From Seison nebaliae (Eukaryota; Rotifera; Pararotatoria; Seisonacea; Seisonidae): 25,626 bases of DNA. The notes under the pieces were generated by a model that was not told the DNA's origin, ran no database searches, and saw nothing but the letters and a program-made list of their open reading frames with translations. Position numbers and translations under genes: made by a program. Position 1 is the stretch's first letter; each line of letters begins with the position of its first letter. Location: NCBI GenBank assembly GCA_023231475.1, contig JALJEE010000109.1:1-25626 (forward strand), written 5' to 3'. This document shows positions 18,924 through 25,626 of this stretch, in pieces.

Positions 18924-20528
18924 ATGAACCGTTTGAACTTACATACGACAGACCGAAATCTTGAGAAACAACATAATGTCGAATTATCTTTCATCACTGG
19001 AAGGAGATTATTCGAAAACAGCGTACCTATTCATGACCGTCCGATGTGGAGTATGAGTAGTTTGGAGCATAATGAATTTGCTTCCGCGTTCTGTATGTTA
19101 CAATCGTCCCCAATCTTTTTGATGAAGCTTTGGTATTTTTTCAAATTCAATCCTCCTCTCACCAAATTCTTACTTGAAGAAGAACAAATTATTGAACGTA
19201 AAGATTGGTATGAGGCAAATAAATATCGAAAAGTTGAACGATCTTACTTAGCTGAACGATTTCTGATCCGTTATCAAATGATACCGAGAGAACATAGGGA
19301 TCATGACGTATCAAACTTGACGAGAATAGTCGACAACTATCTTAAATTTCTTATTAGTACAGTAAGCGAATCTCATTGTTTATACGCTCTCCAACATAAC
19401 AAATTTCCTCAGATGAAATCTGCTGAAGCTCCATATACACCTAACCGTAATCCATATTGTATTTATGAGGAGCAGGGACATCTACTTTCAGGATTGACAA
19501 CTAGATATGAAAGTCAAACGGGTAACTTATTACCCAAAAATATATTCAATGGCTTACAAGTAGGGACAGTAGAGCAGTTTATCATGGGCAATCTGTTTCC
19601 AGAAAAATATAAATTATTAGGAAATTCCATTGAAGATTACGGACAAGCAATAACGAACAGAAACCGATTAACAAATTCGCAATATGTTCGTGGAACGGTC
19701 GTTAAGAAAATCATGGCAACAAAAGCTAACACTTTTGTTGCCGATATCACTGTAATATTTCCGCTTCGGACTCAGAAAGGTTGTATTTATCCAGAGACGC
19801 ACATGACAAAGAAATATCCGATTCATGTCTTTATTGAGAATCGATGTCAGATGATTTATAGGAGGAACCATTATGTATGTGAACGACCGACATTGAAAAA
19901 TATTTATGATCTTTATTATAATATAGACAATTTGAAGTACTTCCAGGGTATTACACGACCACTCAGACCTGAAATAAATTTGAATTTATTAGAACCAGGA
20001 AAAATAATTCATTTGTTCGATGTGGATAATATACGAGGGCCGGAAACTGCATATACAATCTCTGCAATCAAAATTAGTTACGGCATGACCCGTCGAATTT
20101 TTCCATTACAAATGAAGAGGCTGAATGAGTCGGATAGAGAATTCCTCCAACCTTTTATGAAAGAACTTTCACAAAATTTGATGTTTGCCGAAAACGATAT
20201 CAATCCGACAGTCAGACGATATGAAAAAGATATAGTCAAATTTGAAGAGGCAGTGGAAATATATGCATATTCTCTCCTCGATACAATCCGATTGAAAACG
20301 TCACGCAAAGAACGAGCCCGTTTTGCAATCGCTCCAATAATTAGGTCGTTGAACGGTGAAAATTGGTGGTACGTGGCCGTCAAAGACGTTTATAAGATTA
20401 CAGACCTCATTGGTTTTTTGAGAGATTTGTTATCTGAAGATATCATATCGATATTGTTGGAACGGGAAATTGAGAGACATCGAGATATGAAATCTTTGTT
20501 TAAGATCGTTGAAGAGAATCAATGGTGA
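18924..20528 (+). CDS. Orphan protein, 534 aa, unknown function
   Basis: A single long intronless frame. Codon use and amino-acid balance resemble the neighbouring genes, so it is very likely a real protein. I recognise no family. There is no signal peptide and no strong membrane helix; the short hydrophobic run FLMKLWYFFKF sits near residues 65-75. The first half looks helical and charged (EEEQIIERKDWYEANKYRKVERSYLAERF); the middle is richer in β-type sequence (VRGTVVKKIM, FVADITVIFPL, YPIHVFIENR). The C-terminus is again helical. It resembles the pseudokinase gene at 8832 in being long, intronless and fast-evolving, but I found no shared motif. It converges with the phosphatase gene (87 bp between stop codons). 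The start is the first ATG after in-frame stops. Confidence 0.75.
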   Translation: MNRLNLHTTDRNLEKQHNVELSFITGRRLFENSVPIHDRPMWSMSSLEHNEFASAFCMLQSSPIFLMKLWYFFKFNPPLTKFLLEEEQIIERKDWYEANKYRKVERSYLAERFLIRYQMIPREHRDHDVSNLTRIVDNYLKFLISTVSESHCLYALQHNKFPQMKSAEAPYTPNRNPYCIYEEQGHLLSGLTTRYESQTGNLLPKNIFNGLQVGTVEQFIMGNLFPEKYKLLGNSIEDYGQAITNRNRLTNSQYVRGTVVKKIMATKANTFVADITVIFPLRTQKGCIYPETHMTKKYPIHVFIENRCQMIYRRNHYVCERPTLKNIYDLYYNIDNLKYFQGITRPLRPEINLNLLEPGKIIHLFDVDNIRGPETAYTISAIKISYGMTRRIFPLQMKRLNESDREFLQPFMKELSQNLMFAENDINPTVRRYEKDIVKFEEAVEIYAYSLLDTIRLKTSRKERARFAIAPIIRSLNGENWWYVAVKDVYKITDLIGFLRDLLSEDIISILLEREIERHRDMKSLFKIVEENQW

Positions 20529-20615
20529 AAGTGAAATGTTCGTAAAGAATTGATTATTTGTGGAATATGTTAAGAGGCAAAAAAAGAAAATAATTTGTAA
20601 ACTGAAGAATCGTTT

Positions 20616-21095
20616 TCAAGAGAATTCTTCATAAATTTTTCTCGCTATATCATCTTCGAAGTTTTGAAGATATGCATATTTCTTTAAATCTTTAAGAAAA
20701 GATGCGTTGTGTCTTAACGTTTTCTTCGAATTCATCAAGTTCATTGCTCGTTCGAATGAGTAGTTGTACTTTCGAATTAGATATGCTGTTATTATTGTTG
20801 CGCTTCTCGACAATCCAGCAAAACAGTGAATGATAACACCTTGATGTTTTTTTCGAACACTTTCAATAAATTCATATGTCTCATCAAAATACGGATATAG
20901 AGAATTGAATGAAGTGTCACTCTCATAGATGACCAGATGTTTCATCGATAATCGAAGACATTGCAGCTTGACGAAACCTAACATAAAATCTTCACAAATC
21001 GATATAATACCACCGATATGTTTCCTTCGTAAACTTCTTGAATCCGTCATTTCAAGAATATTCGCCAAATAGACACCATCTACAATCTCTATCAT
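20616..21095 (-). CDS. Atypical dual-specificity protein phosphatase
   Basis: A 159-aa single-domain Cys-based phosphatase. The P-loop HCFAGLSRS (90-98) fits HCxxGxxRS and keeps C91, R97 and S98. The probable general acid is D60 in YESDTSFNSL, followed by YPYFDETYEFI as in DUSP domains. The C-terminal KTLRHNASFLKDL (125-137) matches the conserved DUSP segment before the last helix. The N-terminus MIEIVDGVYLANI begins directly at the domain, so there is no CH2 or docking region; this is the small atypical DUSP type. Members remove phosphate from Tyr/Thr/Ser or from non-protein substrates; the substrate cannot be told here. The gene is intronless. The ATG is the first in frame. Confidence 0.9.
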   Translation of the reverse strand: MIEIVDGVYLANILEMTDSRSLRRKHIGGIISICEDFMLGFVKLQCLRLSMKHLVIYESDTSFNSLYPYFDETYEFIESVRKKHQGVIIHCFAGLSRSATIITAYLIRKYNYSFERAMNLMNSKKTLRHNASFLKDLKKYAYLQNFEDDIARKIYEEFS

Positions 21096-21401
21096 GATAA
21101 GTATAAGAAATGATAATATGAGAACGAAACTTAAATGTCACACTATCAATCTTCTGAATAAATAGCGGTTGATGTCAATTAAAAGGTAATTGAATTAGAA
21201 ACTCTCCCTTCTATTTTTATTTTTGTCATAAAAAATTCTCGTGACGTAATAGAAACATGAATAGAGATGATAATGGAGAATTTATTATGAAAACAAATTT
21301 TAAAATATTGATTCTGCTTTAAGAATGATGAAGCAAATTAAGAAAAAGAAGAAATAAAAAAAATGTTTATCGAAATTTTCTTCATCATTCGATTGAGATA
21401 A
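21096..21401. other. Intergenic between the peptide gene and the phosphatase
   Basis: About 300 bp of A/T-rich sequence between two minus-strand genes. It must hold the 3' end of the peptide precursor and the promoter of the phosphatase. No coding signal was seen. Confidence 0.45.
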
Positions 21402-21715
21402 TCAACCATTCCATGCCACTTCACTTAACTGTAGACCACACTGTATAGCGCAATTGATATAATTTCCACCAAATTTAGTACATCGGTTCACACAAGAATG
21501 GTAACCTCTTTCTAGCAACGAATGAAAATAGACGGATGAGGAAGAAAATGTAACTAACTTCTCATTATTCGTTGTGGATGCGGATAGAGGTTGTTGTAGA
21601 AAGGATATGTTTCCAATTCATCATCATCCCAATCATCCCGTCTAATAAAAGGAGACGACGCCACCATCAACACACAAGTGGTTAAGATGAAAATTTTAGA
21701 AAAAACTTCAAACAT
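21402..21715 (-). CDS. Secreted four-Cys peptide precursor (neuropeptide- or defence-peptide-like)
   Basis: Two minus-strand exons, 21715-21559 and 21511-21402, are joined across a 47-bp intron (GTTAGT...TTGCTAG, phase 1) to give 88 aa. Residues 1-20 or so are a signal peptide (KIFILTTCVLMVASS). An acidic pro-region follows (DDWDDDELE, 27-35). A basic processing site, MRKR (51-54), lies immediately before the Cys-rich part. The mature part would be 34 aa with the pattern C-x3-C-x9-C-x3-C (Cys 59, 63, 73, 77), the spacing type of disulfide-stabilised helical hairpins. It ends WNG-stop; a terminal Gly after processing can be an amide donor. Secretion and cleavage are strongly suggested; activity is unknown. 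I do not recognise a named family. Donor, intron length and strand style match the Ly6-like gene. Confidence 0.75.
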
Positions 21716-22089
21716 TTTTACTGAACTAAATAAATTGTCAGGAAATACTTAGTGGACTCGTCTTCTTTCCTTATCAAATATATATGAAATGAAAATAGAT
21801 GATTTGCATATCAGTAATGTTTAGAAGGAAAACCTTGGAAACTGATTCATCGATCTCGCAACACCTACGTTCTTCCATATTACCTCTTCATTTAACGTAG
21901 ATGATTATCGTACATTATTTTCCTTCTATTTCAATCAATACTTCTGAAAACACTTTTGTAATTAACTTCTGGTATTCGACTACAATACATTCGCACACTT
22001 CACCTGATCAATGAAAGAAATTCCCTAATTCTAGTTAAGTAGATCGTTTTATTCGTGTCCGCTAAGAAATGTGAAACATTTTCAATTTC
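21716..22089. other. Upstream region of the peptide gene
   Basis: A TATATATTTG-like stretch on the minus strand (about 21777-21784) lies about 65 bp before the peptide ATG and could be a TATA element. I see nothing else that looks functional up to the foldback element. Confidence 0.35.
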
Positions 22090-22118
22090 GCTTTATGACG
22101 CCACCTCATCATGATTCC

Positions 22119-22338
22119 CGGAGCGGTATTCACTTTATGGAGGAATTTACCCCGTTTTTCATTTTCGGAGCTGTATTCATTCAAATATCGGAGAGGAATT
22201 CACTCGCCTATTCGCCTTGTAAAATATTTTTGGGAATGCAATTCACTCTATTTTTAGTTTTTCGGAGAGGAATTCATTCTAATTTGAAATTTTCTAAGAA
22301 GAATTCACCTTATTTCTGTTTTTCAGAGAGGAATTCAC
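22119..22338 (+). repeat. Left-arm array of 15-bp units
   Basis: Eight units related to CGGAGAGGAATTCAC, most spaced 18-43 bp apart with A/T-rich spacers; the last three are close to 30-31 bp apart. The array leaves an open frame of 98 codons (22071-22367) in which ERNSP-like peptides recur. This is a by-product of the repeats and not a gene. Confidence 0.8.
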
Positions 22339-22495
22339 CTTTTAACTTCATATATTTCTTTTCGTAGTTATTTCGATTTTAGCGAGTCACATCAATGCTC
22401 AAATGAGCGCTTGACATTGTCAATCAATTAGTAAGTATTTTAATAGAATGATAGCTTTAATATACCAATACCGTCTTCTGACGTAAAGTAACAGA

Positions 22496-22679
22496 ATATT
22501 GACTAAAGAATCCTTTAATCGATTAACCAAGTGATGAGATCAAACAATTAAAATCATTAATTGAACAATGTTATGATCAATTAATCTATAAATTAAATGA
22601 AAACCTTAAACCTACCATGATAAATGTGGAATTAAATCAATTAATTTTGAAAGATAAAAAAAGTGGCAAATCTTTGTAA
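22496..22679 (+). pseudogene. Possible captured coding remnant inside the foldback core
   Basis: Frame 22496-22531 reads ILTKESFNRLTK, and frame 22533-22679 reads DEIKQLKSLIEQC and on through KLNENLKPTMINVEL to a stop. The two are in register if one extra T at 22532 is ignored. An acceptor-like AACAG ends at 22494, and a GTAAGT lies upstream near 22432. The peptide is helical and coiled-coil-like, with no family recognised. It may be a fragment of a host or transposon gene, broken by one frameshift; chance in A/T-rich sequence cannot be excluded. Confidence 0.35.
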
Positions 22680-22804
22680 ATCTTCTATAAATAAATGTTC
22701 ATGATTAGCATTAAGTACCTATGTATCACAAATATCAGTGTATCATGAATTTTTTACCTCCTCCTATTGAAGTAGAAACTTCTGATGGTGTCGAGCGATT
22801 TTAG

Positions 22805-22963
22805 AGTGATTTCCTCTCCGAAATGGAGTTAATATTTGACTTTAGAGTGATTTCCCCTCCGAAATCGAAAAATCAGGGTGAATTCTTCTCCGAAATTTTG
22901 GGTGAATTCCTCTCCGAAAACAAATAAGAGAGTGAATCAAAACACTGAGTGAATACCGCTCCG
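22805..22963 (-). repeat. Right-arm array of 15-bp units
   Basis: Inverted counterpart of the left array. Units read GTGATTTCCTCTCCG, GTGATTTCCCCTCCG, GTGAATTCTTCTCCG, GTGAATTCCTCTCCG and, outermost, GTGAATACCGCTCCG, plus a partial unit near 22932. Confidence 0.8.
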
Positions 22964-23000
22964 CGACTCCCTCAGCATGTTATCAGGCGTCAGCGTAAAA

Positions 23001-23449
23001 GAGTCGTACATAAATTATCCATCCAAAAATAATTTGTTTACATTTGTTTGACGTAGTGTGGCCTAAAGAAAGAATCCGATAATCATTCCATAACTAATTT
23101 TGTAATTTGATGAACCATTCGATGATTCATTTACTGATTATTGTCATTCATTCACGAGAATAATTAATGACGCAAACATCCCAACATTTATTTTCGATCC
23201 TCCTTCAAAAAACAATTTTTTAAAAGAAATTTTTATTATGATATGGAATACGAACGATAACGACTGACGCTTCAAACATTCCCTTTTTAGCTGTTTGATA
23301 CTTCGGTTGAATACAAATCTCAACTGTACTCTCATATTGATACATGTGTATATCGTGAATTCACATAAGGGTTCCCAATAATTTAAAAATTATTTTTTCT
23401 CAATTTATAGATAATATCCATAAAAATATTATCCTATAAACGAACTACA
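23001..23449. other. Non-coding A/T-rich spacer
   Basis: I see no gene, repeat array or regulatory element here. The minus-strand frame 23335-23144 has no recognisable feature. Confidence 0.4.
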
Positions 23450-23566
23450 GACAATTCGGAGACTCCCTAATACCTAAAACCTAATACCTAAAACACACTA
23501 TCTATATATATATAATCTATGCCATATAGTATATGAGACCATAAAGTCTATGGTCTCCGAATTGTC
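23450..23566. mobile_element. 117-bp terminal-inverted-repeat element with telomere-like heptamers
   Basis: Perfect 14-bp inverted termini: GACAATTCGGAGAC (23450-23463) and GTCTCCGAATTGTC (23553-23566). Just inside the left end is a two-copy direct repeat of CTAATACCTAAAAC (23467-23480 and 23481-23494), equal to alternating CCTAATA and CCTAAAA heptamers. An inner hairpin GAGACCATA/TATGGTCTC precedes the right end. CTATAAAC occurs on both flanks (23434-23441 and 23573-23580) but at unequal distances from the ends, so it is a doubtful target duplication. No coding capacity. Confidence 0.6.
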
Positions 23567-24124
23567 ACGTCTCTATAAACATGTAGAAATTACAAATTAA
23601 TTTTCTAAAATTAAATTACCACTGGACATCCTTTAAGTTGAAACATTAAACAATAATTATTATGAGATATGCATATACATATATAGTTATCCTCTATAGT
23701 TTTTTTCTATGTTTGAATAAGAGATTAGAAACTAAATTATATTCAACAACATCATCAAAGTGGAAAAAGGTTTTTATTTTAATTTATTACTACTTTATTA
23801 CTCTGTTTTTAAATTAGCTGATTAATAGTATTAATACACTGACTAACATTGTCATCCGTTATATGGATCCCGAATTGTTTATATTGAATTATTATAAATA
23901 TCGCAAAATTTACATCAGGAATTCATCAGGAGGAATTCCAGGAATTCTGTGAACGTCTTTGTGCTAATGTACACTACGTACGTGCTAATACACGTTGAAT
24001 TTGTCACTATTAAGTTTTTTTGAAAAGTGAGTTTTTTGTATTTCCGGTTTAACTATAAATTATTTTAAATCGTTATTTGTTTTATTCAAATCTGAAGATA
24101 CTGAACTAGGGATTTTCGCGTGGT
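23567..24124. other. Non-coding spacer
   Basis: A/T-rich. AGGAATTC occurs three times between 23917 and 23946, echoing the foldback-unit core, but without array structure. No gene recognised. Confidence 0.4.
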
Positions 24125-24890
24125 TTATTTATTTATTGGTTAAGATTCCCGTCGGGATAAACTTGAAAAAAGAAAAAAAAATTACTGTCATCCTCTGTAT
24201 CAATAAAAAGGCGTAATTGATCGAGGGAATCGCGGTTAACAGGTAGAGTTGAGGTGGAATCGTATGTTGAGATGAAATTTTTAAAATCGGTTAGAGAAAT
24301 GTTTGGAGATAACCCGTAGTATCTGACAGGATGGATGTCGGAAGGATGACTAGAGAGTGAGTCGGAATTGTTACATTTATCACGATGTGAAAAAATACGA
24401 CGACATAGAAGAATTGGAAGTGGTAGGATATTCACAGTTGCGAAAAGAAGTGAGCGATTACATCTATGAAAACAGCGGATCATTCTCCTAATGATCCGAT
24501 TATAAGCTCGGTTCCAGGACAGAAAAGACCGATGAGAGCATAGAAAGATAGTTTCCATAGAATACAACGGTAGCACTAGGCTCCTGAAAAGTGAAAGACG
24601 GATCTTTAACGGGACGAATTTGGATTTAGGAGAGAAGGAGAAAAAAGCCCTACAGAATTTGTTTCGGATACGATCGAGAGCGGATGAGGAAAAAGACCGC
24701 ATATCGATCAGTGAGTCAAGGAAGATAGTAGAAGTAGCAAGAGGAATGTTATAGAACGAACGATTACCGGTTGAGAGCAGCCAGCATTTCAATTCGTTTA
24801 TAATAATCCCTCTTTCAGCAAGAAGACGAGATGTACGTAAATAGGATTTAAATAGGTTTAGTGCACAGATCCGAGAAAAGGACGCACAAG
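24125..24890 (-). mobile_element. Non-LTR (LINE-like) retrotransposon, truncated copy 2
   Basis: The minus-strand frame from about 24890 to 24133 begins just after the region where YADD would lie. It reads through the RT thumb (LRTSRLLAERG, IIINELKC, SLIDMRSF, RSLVLPLYSMETIFL) to the C-terminus (SLDQLRLFIDTEDDSN, then YPDGNLNQ and a stop). Protein similarity to copy 1 is high over the shared part (for example LPLYSxETIFLCSHRSFL), and both 3' ends share ATTCCCGTCGGGATAA (plus strand) next to an (ATAA)-rich tail. This copy keeps an open frame of more than 200 codons, so it is probably younger than copy 1. It is 5'-truncated and cannot move on its own. Confidence 0.8.
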
Positions 24891-25626
24891 AAGATTGTAT
24901 GATTAATTATTAAATTATGTTAAAAATTTGTTTCAATCATTATTTAAATACCAATTGGTTACCTAATTTATTTTCAATTTATCCAATTTAACTAAATTTC
25001 GCCTAGTATAAGGAAAAAAACAAACATAAAACAAGCATGACTGAATGAAAAATGGAAATATGACTCAAATCGAAAATATCATACCGAAATGAAAGTTTTT
25101 GTTCAAAAATTTAAGAATAGAATGGCGAAATCGTCGTTTATAAATCAATAAAAAAGAATGAAATAAATAATCGGATGGCGGAATCATCGTGTATCGTTAA
25201 TTCGAAGTTTTCAGAGTTGATTCAGAATCAGAATTGAGTTGTAATAACTAGGTAGATTTGCATTGTCATTCATTCATTCATTTCTTGAAGAATCTTGTTC
25301 AATCTTGTCGAATTCGGAAAATAGTGTGAGAGTTGAATGGAAGAGATTTACAAATTAATTTAAACTAAACTCGTTCTTGTACATGAAGAAGGTAGAAGAA
25401 TAAAAGAAAAAATTCAATGTAAGTTCATTGAGAGTCGTTGGATCATCTCTCTTCATCTTGTATATTTCCGTTTATACATATAAGAGGGTTCTAGGAACGT
25501 ATTTCCGACCTTTCTCTTTTCTCCCAAAAATTGATAAAACGGAACGTATTTCCCCTTTTTTTTCTCTCTCCGTAAATAACATTTTATGTATAGAAAGAAA
25601 TAGGACTCTTCGTATTCTAGTACAAT
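24891..25626. other. Window end, no gene recognised
   Basis: A/T-rich sequence with a (CATT)n microsatellite (about 25266-25282), a diverged direct repeat (GAATGGCGAAATCGTCGT near 25121 and GGATGGCGGAATCATCGT near 25173), and two copies of GGAACGTATTTCC at 25494-25506 and 25541-25553. The last pair may belong to a repeat array cut by the window end. Confidence 0.4.

Larger units (their letters stand above)
22090..23000. mobile_element. Foldback-type element with 15-mer array arms
   Basis: The left arm (about 22097-22338) carries eight degenerate copies of CGGAGAGGAATTCAC, starting near 22119, 22137, 22166, 22189, 22232, 22263, 22294 and 22324. The right arm (about 22805-22991) carries five or six copies in reverse orientation, GTGAATTCCTCTCCG, starting at 22805, 22846, 22878, 22902, 22949 and a partial one near 22932. 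The outermost unit on each side is the variant CGGAGCGGTATTCAC, and both are preceded from the outside by GACGCC (22097 and, inverted, 22986). The arms therefore match as inverted repeats, including their edges. The core is about 460 bp. The layout resembles Foldback elements of other animals; the family itself is not recognised. Confidence 0.7.

Noticed and set aside
22071..22367. 98-codon open frame on the plus strand
   Set aside because: It runs through the left-arm repeats of the foldback element; the recurrent ERNSP-like peptide is just the 15-mer translated.
23144..23335. 63-codon minus-strand frame
   Set aside because: No start context, motif or codon pattern that sets it apart from random A/T-rich sequence.

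Overview
The window reads as a compact, AT-rich nuclear genome from a small-bodied bilaterian-type animal; I cannot name the species. Animal character comes from a type II PI5P 4-kinase, a tetraspanin with the CCG motif, a Ly6/three-finger-like secreted protein, a Cys-rich secreted peptide precursor and a WDR49-type EF-hand/WD40 protein, which points to motile cilia or flagella. Genes lie close together. Most reconstructed introns are 43-51 bp (one is 70 bp), and their donors usually begin GTT rather than the usual GTA/GTG.

Layout. 1-400: a 173-bp foldback/MITE-like element. 396-1640 (minus): a decayed 5'-truncated non-LTR retrotransposon with reverse-transcriptase motifs. 2607-4673 (+): intronless PI5P4K with a long acidic insertion. 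5186-7943 (+): four-exon Spb1/FTSJ3 rRNA 2'-O-methyltransferase. 8832-11042 (+): intronless AGC pseudokinase, tentatively MAST-like. 11120-12125 (-): two-exon tetraspanin, tail-to-tail with the pseudokinase. 12731-17193 (+): 11-exon WDR49/CFAP337-like protein of about 1331 aa, divergent from the tetraspanin. 17503-18015 (+): small basic protein of unknown function. 18059-18423 (-): two-exon Ly6-like secreted protein. 18924-20528 (+): 534-aa orphan. 20616-21095 (-): atypical dual-specificity phosphatase. 21402-21715 (-): two-exon precursor of a four-Cys secreted peptide. From about 22090 onward the sequence is repeat-rich: a ~900-bp foldback element whose arms are tandem arrays of a 15-mer, a 117-bp terminal-inverted-repeat element carrying telomere-like heptamers, and a second truncated copy of the same non-LTR element.

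The genes form no obvious pathway. Housekeeping functions (lipid kinase, rRNA methylation) sit beside ciliary and cell-surface genes, and beside fast-evolving genes (pseudokinase, orphan, Ly6-like protein, Cys-rich peptide) that look lineage-specific. All exon structures were joined by hand from reading frame and splice signals; none is confirmed by transcripts.
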